Source: Darksidea phi (Eukaryota > Ascomycota > Dothideomycetes > Pleosporales > Lentitheciaceae). Taken from it: a stretch of DNA of 64,000 bases. The stretch lies in the NCBI GenBank assembly GCA_030770425.1, contig JASJFT010000102.1, positions 98,086-162,085 of the forward strand, in the 5' to 3' direction. Shown here one piece after another: positions 12,714 through 23,931 of this stretch. Each line of letters starts with the position of its first letter. Position 1 is the stretch's first letter. The notes beneath the pieces are model-generated. The model ran no database searches, was not told the origin of the DNA, and saw only the letters and a program-made list of their open reading frames with translations. The position numbers and the translations under genes are program-made.

Positions 12714-13235
12714 TTGACCGGCTCACATACTGCCTGATCTTTGCCTCGCACTGAGAGATACTTTGACACCAAGGTCTTTTGATCCGTCACTACACTCGCG
12801 AAAAGAAGGTTGAACATTACACGCGATGTAAGACCACGGTTACCTGTTTGAATTACGGCGTTTGGTCCCCATGGTATACCCCCTTTGGTTCTAGAGTTTG
12901 GCTATGGTGATGTTCTCACGATGAGAGACGACTGGGCCACGCGACATGACTTTGTCATGCGCAACCTTGTTTTTTGGCTTTTCATCGACTGCATGGATGA
13001 TCTAGGCGTCAGATCAGGGTTGCTCTTTCCTAAATCTTTGTCTTGTCTTTGGACTTGTTCTAGCAGGAACAATAGGAACGCAACATGGTCCACAATCGAT
13101 ACCCAGTTCTTATGTAGTCAATATCTCTCAGCATCACTCGCAGACATCAGTTCGTCCTCTAACGCGATCGTTCATCTGCTAGTAGTCTGAAGCCATCCTA
13201 AATACCCATCACAACGTACATCGACCCCACCTACG
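12714..13235. other. Intergenic, no supported gene
   Basis: Holds the 3' end of the 396-aa gene and upstream sequence of the small candidate gene at 13236. Two frames of 100 codons (12885-13190 plus, 12515-12817 minus) lack motifs and are treated as chance. Confidence 0.4.
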
Positions 13236-13495
13236 ATGGCATTCAGCACCCACGATCCCCGCCCAACAAGCCCATCCAGCAGCACGCCCTCGAACTACCC
13301 GCTGTCACGGGATATGCACCGGCATACATGGTTCGGCTACTTCTCAAGCGTGTGAGTGGTCAGTTTCACAACCTCGCCGTCTCGGTTCGGGTCGGCACAT
13401 GCAGGTCCGGATCTCGTATACCAACGTACGAACACGAACAATGGTGTATGAAGGAGTCCTACCAGTATTTAGCTATGGAGGGAATTAGAAGCTAG
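13236..13495 (+). CDS. Candidate 68-aa microprotein, two exons
   Basis: Exon 1 (13236-13351) and exon 2 (13405-13495) join through a 53 bp GTGAGT...ATGCAG intron to give a 68-aa open frame ending in TAG. The N-terminal 25 residues are Pro/Ser rich. The rest is rich in aromatic residues and His (for example RHTWFGYFSS and EHEQWCMKESYQYLAMEG). There is no signal peptide and no known domain. Without the intron the frame stops after 39 codons. Support is only the good splice signals and the protein-like C-terminal half, so RNA evidence is needed to call it certain. Confidence 0.45.
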
Positions 13496-13723
13496 TTTCT
13501 TTTTTGATTAGTTAGGATACAGTCAGCTTCACGGATATTCCCGGGGTCTAGACGTAGGTGTATAAGTACGAGGAGCCTCGCTGCTGTGGAGCTTCAGAGC
13601 ATCCAAGCAGTTTACTTGTATCCAGCTATACAAAGCATCTTTCAGCATTGACGACCTTTTGTTTCGATACCCAGAGCCAATACAATACAGTCAAGGAACT
13701 ACACGAATTCTCCATCCTAGAAA

Positions 13724-14509
13724 ATGTCCACGCAGAACGACCTCGCCAGGACCCTCAAAGCCTTCCACAAGCCTGGCGACCCCCTCATTCTCACCAATGT
13801 CTGGGACGCCATAACTGCCAAAGCCATCGCGGCTCTGCCTGAGACTAAGGCCCTCGCAACAGCTTCCTATGCTATAGCCGCAGCCGCCGGTCTTGAAGAC
13901 CAAGACCTCACACTCGAAGTCAATCTCCGTGCAGCCGAAGCCATCGCAAAGGTAGCAAAAGCCTTCAACAAGCCGCTCACGGTGGATTTCCAAGACGGGT
14001 TTGGTGGAGATCTTGAGGACGCTATCCGCCGCCTCGTCAAACTCGGTGCCGTAGGCATCAACCTCGAAGACTTTGGGCGAGATATCGATGGCCTGTACTC
14101 GGTCGAAGTAGCCCAAGACCGCATCAAACGCGCACTCGCCGTCGCAAGCTCCGAAGGCGTTCCAGACTTCGTGATCAACGCACGCACTGATTCTCTTCTC
14201 GTCGGAAAATCCATCGATGAGGCCATTGCGAGAGGAAAGGCGTATCTCGAAGCCGGCGCCACTACTGTGTTCATTTGGGGTGGGAGGGAGAGGGGTGGCA
14301 CCAGGACTGAGGAGGTAGAGAAAGCTTCTAAAGCGCTGGGTGGGAAGTTGAACGTCAGTTTGGTTAGGATCAGGCCGGGTGGCTTGACGGTCAAGGAGTT
14401 GAAGGAGATTGGTGTGGCGAGGATTAGTGTGGGGCCGCAGGTTATGATGAGGACTATTGGCGCGATTGCGGAGGAGGCGAAGAAGATACTCGCTGGGGAT
14501 AGTGTTTAG
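13724..14509 (+). CDS. PEP mutase / isocitrate lyase superfamily enzyme
   Basis: Intronless 261-aa protein of the phosphoenolpyruvate mutase-like branch of the isocitrate lyase superfamily, whose members cleave or form C-C or C-P bonds on 2-oxo acid substrates with Mg2+. The barrel signatures are visible: NVWDAITAKAI near the start, the metal-binding VDFQDGFGG around residues 86-94, GINLEDFG, and INARTDSL. The cysteine loop KKCGH typical of true isocitrate lyases is absent, so glyoxylate-cycle function is excluded. The precise substrate cannot be told from sequence; carboxyphosphonoenolpyruvate or oxaloacetate-type substrates are the family precedent. Its 3' end converges on the UbiA gene across 180 bp. 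Confidence 0.85.
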   Translation: MSTQNDLARTLKAFHKPGDPLILTNVWDAITAKAIAALPETKALATASYAIAAAAGLEDQDLTLEVNLRAAEAIAKVAKAFNKPLTVDFQDGFGGDLEDAIRRLVKLGAVGINLEDFGRDIDGLYSVEVAQDRIKRALAVASSEGVPDFVINARTDSLLVGKSIDEAIARGKAYLEAGATTVFIWGGRERGGTRTEEVEKASKALGGKLNVSLVRIRPGGLTVKELKEIGVARISVGPQVMMRTIGAIAEEAKKILAGDSV

Positions 14510-14688
14510 AGATGTCCATATCATGTCTTACAAAGGAATTTTTGTAGGTTGTGCAATGAGTATGATGGCGTCAGAAGTAGGTAGAAACCAAGTGTTCTCG
14601 GTAGTAATGAAATCCAATGGTGTCAATGAGCAATACACTACAAGGCAAAATATATACAAGACACGTCTCGATATGCCATCTCTAACAA

Positions 14689-15881
14689 TCATCCAGCAAC
14701 CCCATCAATTCTAATCTCCGGAACACCCATCCCCACCCCGCTAGTTCGATTCCCCCCTTCCACCCGAGCAAAAACCCTCCTCCCCTTCACAACCAACGCA
14801 ACCCCCGAAACCGCTACAAGATTCAATGCACCAACACACTCCCCACCCAAGCAAAGCCTCGCCCACGCGTCGCCCCACGCCACGAACAACACCTCGGGAT
14901 TCTTAACCAGCGGCAGCGCAAACAGCCCACACGTCCAAAGCACCCAAAGCTTCCACGTAAGCTTATCCGCCTTGAGATCGCGGAACGCTAGAAGGCGTCC
15001 AGAAACGAGACACCCCATAGCCAGCATAAGCATATGCGAAGCTATGCCCAGTCCAAAAAACGCTGGACAAGCTAGAGAACAGAGGACGATAGGAATAGCA
15101 ACACTCCACCGCACACCCTCATCCCCCAGCGCCACAGCCGCAGATCGCCTCCCTCTTGCCCGATCGCCCTCCGCATCCTTAATATCAGCAATGTGCTGCG
15201 ACGTGAGTATAACTGCTATAATCATGCCCACCCATTTGACTCCTGTAGCGGTGAGTGTATGTGCCGGTCCAGCCATTATGCGTAGCGCTAAAGAGGAGTA
15301 TAATCCATACCCTACCGCTATCAGTCCGTTTTTCGAAGCCCAATGCTCTTCGCTCCCATTGAGGTCATTGTATATCCATGTCAGTACACATAACAATAGC
15401 GTTTCTTCCAACACGCCAATCCCCCATCCAACCACTACCACAATCGGTACAGCAACCGCCAACAATCTGCGCGCCCCTGGGCACGATATGCGTCCACTGG
15501 GTATCGGACGATGCGGTTTATTTATCTTATCTTCTGCGACGGCATCGGGGGAGCGTTGGTTCGAGATGTTGAAGACGAGGAGGTTGGTCCAGACGACGAG
15601 GAGGGCGAGCGGGAGGCGGGAGAGGGTGGGGAGGAGGGCTGGGGTGCGGTTCGTTGTTAGGGGAGGGCCGGAGAGGGCGCTGAGGGTTGCGAAGAGGGTT
15701 GTTGGGAGGGCGAAGGTGGAGAAGTCGTTGGCGGTGAAGAGGTAGAGCGTTTTTAGGATGGTGAGGATTTGGTAGAGATTTTTGAGCTGGGGAGGTGGTT
15801 AGTGGGAAGGGGAGGGAGGGGAAGGAAACGGACAGCAGTAGTGAGGCCTTTAGGGACGGTGATGAGAACTGGAACAACCAT
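14689..15881 (-). CDS. UbiA-superfamily membrane prenyltransferase or terpene cyclase
   Basis: Polytopic membrane protein with the two aspartate-rich motifs of the UbiA superfamily, which bind Mg2+-diphosphate. Two exons (15881-15834 and 15786-14689; 47 bp intron) give 381 aa with 7-9 hydrophobic segments. Motif 1 is NISNQRSPDAVAED at about 89-102, followed by INKPHRPIPSGR. Motif 2 is DIKDAEGD at about 217-224. The combination of an N-rich first motif and NKPxRPxPSGR recalls fungal UbiA members that include integral-membrane terpene cyclases as well as prenyl transferases, so either chemistry is possible. No cluster partner is adjacent except the PEP-mutase-like gene. The start was set at the ATG that gives a hydrophobic N-terminus in frame after splicing; an extra upstream exon is not excluded. 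Confidence 0.82.
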
Positions 15882-16735
15882 GATTGTAGAGGATTGGAGG
15901 AGCATGAGATTTGAAGGTAGGGCTGGACTAGTGCAGAGATTGTAGAATATGGTAGAACTAGGGATATAGTTCTTGAGAGAAGATGGACTGAAGAGATGAG
16001 TCGCTCGTAGGATGTGTACTCAATCCCATGAAATGGTATACATATTTATAACCACCATCTCCATCGTTTCACAAACCCCACCGCCTCATCAACAATGGTC
16101 TCTAAATGCATTCATCATCGCATGCATCCAAGCAGCAAGCTGAAAACATATTATTAGCCTCCATCACAATATACGCAAGCTATGCCGGTGTAGCGTCCCC
16201 ACCCCAGCGCGCCACCGATCCCGTAAATGCCGGCACCCCTAAGACTCAGCCTCGCAATGCAGCGTTGCCAGGTTGTAGATACGAGATATGGACAAAGTAG
16301 GCGGTGGGCGCATAGAGTGGTATGTTTTGGGCTGAACGATGCTGTAAGCGAGCTGCAGTATGCAAGCCACTTGCTCGTTGCGAGCTGCCCGTTTAAATTA
16401 TTTGGCCACCCCAAATGCTGCCATGATTTATCCGGAAAAAAGACGTGTAGATGGTGTGGTTGAACGCTGTCCTCATTAGTCAGAAATAAGGCTGCGGTAG
16501 AATTAATGCCAGGACGTTAGCAGACGCCTTAGTGCCCTTGAGGCTACGGAATATAGGACGGGTAAATATTGGCCCCACGGAGCACTTTAGCTAGCCTTCG
16601 AAGCTATCTCGATATTAATTCCATAGGCTAGTATTCGTGCACGTCTCTGTGCGTTCTCCATCCTAGAACCCAGTGTCAGTTTTCGTACCACCTCGGAAAA
16701 CTTCACATAGCAACTCGGGTCCACTTACATTGGAA
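15882..16735. other. Intergenic, no supported gene
   Basis: Short frames on both strands (16106-16300 plus, 16154-16414 minus, 16227-16463 plus) show no domains or splice support. It probably holds the UbiA promoter at the low end and the decayed tail region of the SNG1-like gene at the high end. Confidence 0.4.
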
Positions 16736-17986
16736 CTAGCAGCAGATTGGAAAGAATAGCGTGTTGATGGCTCCGCATACCATCAGGATGCCGCCGAAGT
16801 CTAGGCCGATGCGCGAGTGGAAATCGAAGAGGATTTTCGGCTGCCTTCAACCACTGTCGAGAGAGTATTAGTACTAGTCCAAAGCTTCATGGTATTGGTG
16901 CACTTGCCAGAGTGTAGCGGCCAGGCGTATCCCCACCTATAGAAAGCCGGCGCGATCTCAATATCGTAGAAAGCTGTAGATACATTCGTGATGACCCAAA
17001 AAAATGAGCCACATACCCATCCACCGCGCACCCACGGCCATCGCAACGTTCTCGCGCGCCAGTCCCAGCGCACCCATACCAAAGAATTAATCATCCAGTA
17101 CGCTGGAAATTCCCCATGTCCAGAAGCTATCGGGTTGCCGAACGCGGTCTCCGTGGCCTGGGTCTCAGACGTGATTAAATTCGTATTCGTAAAGTTGATC
17201 TGAAAAGCCGTGGAGACGAAAGAGTATGCCAGGGAAAGGAAGATGTAAGCAATGACAGTCGCGCACCAGCGTCAGACGGTAAGCTAGTAAGATTTCAGTG
17301 GCGGATGACCCTTCGGATTGAGGTACCGCATGTGAATCGATAAGCAAAAAGAAAATGAGGGAGAAGGATATAATGATGAGGTTTATGAGACCGATGCTGA
17401 CTGCGGGTATACCCGTATAAAAATAGAAAGGTCGCAAGTTGTATTCGACAAGCCAATTGCTGGATTGATAGCCTGCGGTACGATTTACATGCCCTGAAGT
17501 GTGGTATTGGCTGACCATGCTTTGCGCTTCGGTCATGAAGGTGCTAAGTATTGGCAAGACGAAGTCGAACCAGTTGGTGTCATCTCGAAGGTACTAATAT
17601 ATCAATTGGGAGGTGTCTAGCGGGTCGTAGGAGGTATTGCCGTTGGCAACGGCTGAGTAAAGAAGTGCAGTCGCATTTGGATTGATAACGATCGCTGCCC
17701 AGGCATCGAAGTTGTATATCACTTGCCTAACTTGCAACGAGTCATTGCCGAACTCTGAAGGAGGTCGAATGCCAAAACCGAGCGTTGGCTTCCCGGAGGT
17801 GACCATCTGCTCTGTCAACCGCGTGATTGTAGGTTCGACGAGCGGTGCGACTCCTGGGTTGTATGGTGGCTGACAGTACAAGCCCACGGCACAAATGGGG
17901 AGATGCTTCAGTGGGGTTTCCATTTTGTAAAAGACTTCCCAATATATCGAAAGTACAGACAGAGTGAATGCCATCAAACCGCAGTC
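16736..17986 (-). pseudogene. SNG1/DUF3533-family membrane protein, disrupted
   Basis: Relic of the fungal SNG1 (nitrosoguanidine-resistance, DUF3533) family of multi-pass plasma-membrane proteins. Recognisable parts in order are an N-terminal membrane segment (LSVLSIYWEVFYK), the family signature INPNATALLYSAVANGNTSY, a membrane stretch GLINLIIISFSLIFFLLI, then IAYIFLSLAYSFVSTAFQ, and the terminal SRIGLDFGGILM segment. Three lesions are visible: an in-frame TAG at 17596-17594 with the same frame open on both sides, a frame change near 17270-17290 before the second membrane block, and another near 16840 before the last helix. The extreme N-terminus was not found. Gene conversion or sequencing error could explain one lesion but hardly all three. 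Confidence 0.72.
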
Positions 17987-18265
17987 GTAAAAATCCGTTT
18001 GTCAAATGCTCAGTTTCGCATTTGCTTCAAGGGAAAATGAAATTCGAGGTTGGAGACCGGAAGATGTATGGGCCTCCTGTAGCATTGAACTGACGAATGT
18101 CTTTCGACCTTCGCTCGATTGCGAGGTCGGGCAGATGTTGAAGCGAGGATAACTCCCAGTCGGTGAAAACCCAAAGCATGACTACCCGCTTGACGACATA
18201 AGAGAGTGAGCTGCGAGAAAAGCCACGGTGCATTTTGTCCGTGCGATTGCTGAACATCTATGGTC

Positions 18266-19204
18266 CTACCACTTCTCGAAGAATCGCCGCAAGAATAGGA
18301 TCTTGCGATCCCATTCTTCATCTCCCAACGCCGTTAACCCCGCCGCACGCCGGCGCACCTGCATGGATTGATCAACCGCCTCCAGCATATTCAACGCTTC
18401 TTTCTTCATCTCTGCCTCTCGGCGCGCTTTCACCCATGCCTTTTGTACGCAAGGCAGTGCAACCGTTTGCATAACCGTATTGAGCCACTCCTTCAGGGGA
18501 GTAATTTCATCGTTGTTCCAACGATTCCTCCTATTGATGCGAATGTCATACGTCCACATGATGCCCTTCACAATGGGCTCGGCACGCCATAACCACCACG
18601 ACGCTAATCTGCAGAAAATGGCAAAATGTTCTCTATGCCTGCGCTGAGGAATAGCGTATACATTGCCAAAGCGTTGGCAGATTGTCTAGAGTGATGTCGG
18701 ATCCGTGTCATAGTGTATCTTGAGTACAAGCGGAAGGGTCATGTTTCGATTCTTAGTCAGAAGCGAGCGCTGCGTGGATGGGATCATTGTGAGATATCTC
18801 TGGAGTGGTTCGTGGTTGCCTAGTGCGATGGAATCGAATACAAAGTTCGCATGCGTATAGAGCTCGTAGGTTACTTCGGCACGAATAAGTTGGCATACAC
18901 GGGAAAGTAAGGCCCAAGTGGACGCCTTCATCGCATGTTTCCATAAATTAATGTTCATTGGCTGGTTGGGTAGGAAGTAGGAGTGTATATGAAGGCGGAG
19001 TTCAGGAGGCAGGGTGGCGAAAGGACATGGCTTCCTACTGTCGGCGGCCGTGATTCTCAAGGGATCTAGGCAAGAATATCGATGTCGAGCGTTGTTTCCG
19101 ATTGTTGACGGACGCTTGAGCTTCTCAGGAGTAGATCTGATGTGAGATCTTGCGAGCGAGGTTCTGGTGGGGCGTGCGTAGCTTGGAGTTGCGTTTGAGG
19201 CCAT
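18266..19204 (-). pseudogene. F-box-like protein with one in-frame stop
   Basis: A 313-codon frame from ATG at 19204 to TAG at 18268-18266 is interrupted once, by TAG at 18688-18686. Residues 1-60 are basic and Ser/Arg rich. PFATLPPELRLHIHSYFLP near 60-80 matches the short F-box-like start seen in many fungal proteins of unknown target. The part after the stop keeps the same reading frame and stays protein-like (RLASWWLWRAEPIVKG). No GT-AG pair removes the stop without losing frame. A CAG to TAG change is the simplest cause, so this may be a young or allelic pseudogene, or a sequencing error. If translated only to the stop, the product would be about 172 aa. Confidence 0.6.
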
Positions 19205-19757
19205 GCCGACTGTAGTTGAGCTTTGAAGTTGTTGTTAGGTTTTTTCTTAGTGCTGATTGACAGTACTGCCTCAGAGGTGTGGGACTGGTGTCTTTCGCGT
19301 GTTGCTTATTCGGTGTACACTTGGAGCGTGACCGCGAGGGCCAGACCTCAGTGGTGAACCTTGGTATGGCTGATGTACTCAGAGCTGGGACACTTACGTA
19401 TAGCTTTCATTAGGCGTCAATCACTTCGGCGATAGGCGGCATAGAAGCCTTTAGCCATCCGTGAGACCTGGCCGTAATCATGCATGAGAAACTAGCATGC
19501 ATGAATCAGAACAATTCTTTGGACAAAATCATATGTGAAGAAGTTTGAAATGGATGTCCACTTTCTTCGTAGAATGATTGGAGAAGAAGCGTTGCCTACC
19601 GTGCAAGCTGAGGCGCGCGCAGAACTAACCAAAAGCGGAGACCACGTGATGGCGTGATAACGTGTCATTCTTCTCTTCTTATTCGCCGCGTCTCGTCTAT
19701 CAACCATCCTCCGAGACAACAACACAGCGGGGGCTTTCTCCGCCACGGTTGCAGAAA
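19205..19757. promoter_or_regulatory. Divergent region upstream of MLH1 and the F-box-like gene
   Basis: 553 bp between two divergent starts. No gene is supported. A CACGTGATGGCGTGATAACGTG cluster at about 19643-19664 contains an E-box CACGTG close to the MLH1 start, a plausible regulatory site. Confidence 0.35.
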
Positions 19758-22046
19758 ATGGAAATTACTCCGCCGTCGCCCCGCGGCACGAAACGAAAAG
19801 GCGACGAAAGCCTGCGGCTCCCAGCCCCCCGCCGCATCAAAGCGCTCGCCCAGGACGTTGTGAACAAGATAGCGGCAGGGGAGATCATCGTCGCACCTGT
19901 GCATGCGTTGAAGGAGTTGATCGAGAACGCAGTCGATGCAGGGTCGACAGCGTTGGAAGTCGTGATCAAAGATGGCGGGCTGAAGCTCCTTCAGATCACC
20001 GACAATGGACACGGAATTGACGTTTGTTTCCCTTGTCATTCAGATCACGTATCAAGCTAACTGTCCCGTAGAAAGAAGACCTGCCGATTCTGTGCGAACG
20101 CTTCACAACATCCAAGTTGAAGGCATTTGAGGATCTCACCTCAATTGGCACATACGGCTTTCGTGGTGAAGCACTAGCGAGTATCAGCCACATCGCACAT
20201 CTTAGTGTTACAACTCGAACGAAAGAGTCAAGCTGTGCTTGGCGGGCGAATTTTGCAGATGGGAAGCTCGCAAGCCCAAAGCCAGGTCAGAGTGCCGAGC
20301 CAAAGCCCATCGCTGGAAGGCCTGGCACACAGATCACGGTAAGCCATGCTCACCTTACCCTTTGGATTGCAGAATGCTGATGCTACTTAGGTGGAAGACT
20401 TGTTTTACAATGTACCGTCACGACGGCGCGCCTTTCGCTCTGCCAGTGAAGAATACACTAAGATTCTCGACCTCGTAGGACGGTATGCGGTTCATTGCTC
20501 AGGCGTATCATTTTCGTGCAAGAAGCATGGCAGCTCAACAACAGACATTTCAGTTCCAGCTGCTGCTAGCCCGGTCGACCGCATTCGTCAGATACACAGC
20601 AGCGCTGTAGCTAATGAGCTTGTCACGCTGAAGGCAGAGAACGACCGCTGGGGCTTCAAGTGTGATGGTTGGATCAGCAATGCGAACTACAGCAACAAAA
20701 GAACGACCTTGCTGCTCTTCATCAATCACCGTTCAGTCGAGTCACCAGCCATAAAGAAGAGCGTTGAGCAAACGTATGCTAATTTTCTGCCCAAAGGCGG
20801 CCATCCGTTTATATATCTGAGCCTAAACATCGAGCCTCAGCGAGTTGATGTCAATGTGCACCCAACGAAGCGCGAAGTCCACTTTTTGAACGAAGACGAG
20901 ATTATTGCCATCATTTGCGATGAGATCCGCAACAGTCTCAGTAAGGTCGACACCAGCCGCTCCTTCATGACCCAGTCTCTACTCTCCACCCATCCGAAAG
21001 TACCTTTAGCGACTCCCATCAAGCAGATTCTACCAGGTACTCCGAGCTCGAGAGATACGCCGGACCGTAGCGTCTCTAAAACTGCCTCAAAAACTACAAC
21101 TAAGAAACCCTACGAAAACAATCTTGTCCGCACCGATGCTTCCGCCCGCAAAATCACCTCCATGCTCCAATCCCACCCCTCCGCCGACGGAGCTCCCAAC
21201 GAAGACGACGACATGGACTATGAGTTTACCGAGAAAGAGCCCTCAGTTTGCCGCTTGACCTCCATCAAAGATCTGCGAGCTGAAGTCCGAGATGCAATGC
21301 ACAACGAGCTCACAGACATCATTTCAACACACACTTTTGTCGGCATAGTCGACGAGCAGAAACGCATAGCAGCTATTCAAGGTGGTGTCAAGCTTTTCCT
21401 TGTCGACTACGGTATGCTGTGCAATGAGTACTTTTACCAGGTCGGCCTTACTGATTTCGCCAACTACGGCTCAATCCGGTTTAATCCGCCACTGCCTATA
21501 CACGACCTACTGAAAATAGCAGCAGAGCAAGAAAAGAAAAATGCGGGTGATGCCGCGGACGAGGTAGACTGGGAGGAAGTTGTTGAGAGCGTCAGAGACC
21601 AAATCATCGCACGTCGCGCCCTTCTCATCGAGTACTTCTCCATGGACATCACCGAAGAAGGAGATCTCCGCTCCATCCCGCTTCTCGTAAAATCCTACAC
21701 TCCCTCTCTGGCAAAGCTGCCCCAGTTCCTGCTCCGTCTCGGTCCTTACGTCGACTGGAACAGCGAGAAAGAATGCTTCCAGTCCTTCCTCCGCGAGCTG
21801 GCTTCCTTCTATGTGCCGGAGTGCTTGCCGTTGCCACCGGTTGTCGAAGACGGTGGCAAAGGGAAGGGCAAGGTGGTGGACGAGGATGCTGAAATTGCGA
21901 AGAGGAGAAAAATGATTCGGAGGGCGGTGGAATATGTTATTTTTCCGGCTTGTAAGGCGAGGCTGGTGGCTACGAAGGGGTTGTTGAAGGGCGTGGTTGA
22001 AGTGGCGAATCTTAAGGGGTTGTACCGCGTGTTTGAGAGGTGTTGA
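19758..22046 (+). CDS. MLH1: DNA mismatch repair protein MLH1
   Basis: MutL homologue that pairs with PMS1 or MLH3 in nuclear mismatch repair and meiotic crossing-over. Three exons (19758-20021, 20072-20338, 20391-22046) give 728 aa. The GHKL ATPase motifs are intact: [11 protein letters not shown] with the catalytic Glu, DNGHGI, and [14 protein letters not shown]. The transducer region contains [11 protein letters not shown]. The poorly conserved linker (about 350-430) is Ser/Thr/Lys rich. The C-terminal dimerisation domain ends in the hallmark FERC. The start at 19758 is the first ATG in frame; a longer in-frame extension upstream lacks an ATG. It is convergent with NBP35, 225 bp apart. Confidence 0.96.
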
Positions 22047-22271
22047 GGGGGGAATGAACACGCTAGAAAGGTGGATTGACGCTTTGCTGAAGCTGGAGAC
22101 AAGAGCTCTTCGGTAAATCCTTTCCATAAGTATACGCATCATATACATGTTGTAAATCTGGAAAGACGTAGAGGCTCCACATGAACGAGATAAAGTGATG
22201 GGTATAATGCCCAATGCCAGAACGCCACCCAAATGCACCGCATATCATAAATGCAACGTCAAAACTGCCAT

Positions 22272-23374
22272 CTATTCCTCAACCATCACATTTCCCTTCA
22301 TCCCCATCTCCTCCGCCACTCGCTGCACGACGCTCTTTATCTCCTTACACGCCGGAGAATCTGGATACGCATCCAAAAAGCTCTCTCCAAAATCACACGC
22401 CATGCCTATCCTGGGGTCCAGTGGTACCGCGCCCAAGAAGGGGATCTTCTCGTCTTCAGCTAGCCGTCTCGCTCCACCGGTCGATGCGCGGAAGATCTGC
22501 GACTCGTGTTTGCAGCCGGGACAGACGAAACCGGACATATTCTCTACGATGCCGAGGATGGGTATTTTAGCCTTGCGACAGAAGTCAATCTCTTTACGTA
22601 CGTCTAGGAGAGAGACTTCTTGTGGTGTCGAAACGAGGACGGCACCGTCCACGCCACTCGTCTTGAGGAACGAGTTCACACTCAGATGTTCGTCCGACGT
22701 CCCCGGTGGTGTATCAACGACCAAAACATCCATATCCCCCCACCGCACCTCCACCAAAAACTTCTTAATCAACCCATTCTTCTTCGCGCCCCGCCAAATG
22801 ACCGCATCATCTCTCCCGGGTAACATAAACTGCACACTCATCACCCCCAGATTCTCCTGCACCCACACCGGTTCCCAGCCTTCTCCGCTAACATGTATCG
22901 TCTCTTCTTCCACGCCCATCATCTTGGGTATGCTCGGTCCGCAGATATCTGTGTCCATGAGTCCCACCACCAAGTCGGGGTTATGCGCAAAGGCGTGCGA
23001 GAGCATCGTGGAGAAGGTTGATTTTCCGACCCCGCCTTTACCAGACAGGACGAGGATCTTGTGCCGTATAGAGGAGAGACGCGCTGTTATGAGGGGGATG
23101 TCGGGATCGGGGCCTTTCGGGGCGGAGGCGCATATCTTTTGGTTTGGACAGCCGGCGCAGCTGTCGGCTGTGCCTGCTTGTTGGGATTCCGGGCCAGGAC
23201 AGTGTTCTATATGGTACTCAATCAGCATTCATCTTGGATTGGTTGGTAGGTATGGGTATATGCCGGATGGACGGTGGGAAAGGATGTACCTGGTTCTGGC
23301 GCAACGAGCTTGGGCGCATTTTTGAGCGGTGCGTCGAGGTCGACCTGTGTCGGTTCTTCTAATGAGGGTGCCAT
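22272..23374 (-). CDS. NBP35: Cytosolic Fe-S cluster assembly factor NBP35
   Basis: P-loop scaffold ATPase that, with CFD1, assembles 4Fe-4S clusters in the cytosol for nuclear and cytosolic proteins. Two exons (23374-23290 and 23206-22272) give 339 aa. The N-terminal ferredoxin-like cysteines are at about 31, 45, 48 and 54. The deviant Walker [10 protein letters not shown] is at 84-92. [12 protein letters not shown] and [10 protein letters not shown] are the Walker B/switch segments. The bridging CPGC motif that holds the shared cluster is present in [11 protein letters not shown]. Exon 1 is short; its start is the only ATG giving an N-terminus that leads into the first cysteine. Confidence 0.96.
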
Positions 23375-23931
23375 TGTGTTTGTATGACCAGATCAGAAGG
23401 GAGTTGATGGTTAGGAAAAGTAAAGGGTAGATTGGAAATCAATCGCCGCCACTCGTAGGCTTGGCATTGCCCCACTGCGTTCCGAGTCTCGGAATGCATG
23501 TCCGACATGGGAAAAGATTGTGAGCGATGCAAAGACAGACTTGACCTACGCTGAGCAGACTGAGGGTACTGGGTACGTATTCTACAGCGTATATTAATGA
23601 TTGCACACTCGTTCTCACACTCTGGGGCTACTCTGGGGCTACTCTGCGTAGGTAATCCTCATATTCTTCAACGCCAGTTACACTGGTAGATCTAGCATAA
23701 TATGTACTCGCATATCTACTACAGAGACTTAAATTCCTGAATATTCAGTGTTGATGCACCAAGATGTATGTTGTCAGCGATAACAGAAAGAGACACGGCA
23801 GGAACAGGAAGTGCCCAACCCTAATCGAGCGTAGCGCTCCCGCCAACAAGAGCCAATTTGAACGGAACCCCTCACCTCACCCGCTCATTTCTCCTAATGC
23901 GATCATTGCATCGCCAGATCTTGTGTCTCCA
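23375..23931. promoter_or_regulatory. Divergent NBP35 / biotin gene region
   Basis: About 550 bp between divergent starts. It contains a short direct duplication, ctctggggcta twice, at about 23621-23645. An in-frame ATG at 23764 could extend the biotin protein by 56 residues; that extension looks disordered and unlike the family. Confidence 0.35.

Noticed and set aside
13691..14524. Minus-strand 277-codon frame
   Set aside because: Antisense shadow of the PEP-mutase-like gene, with no recognisable domain.
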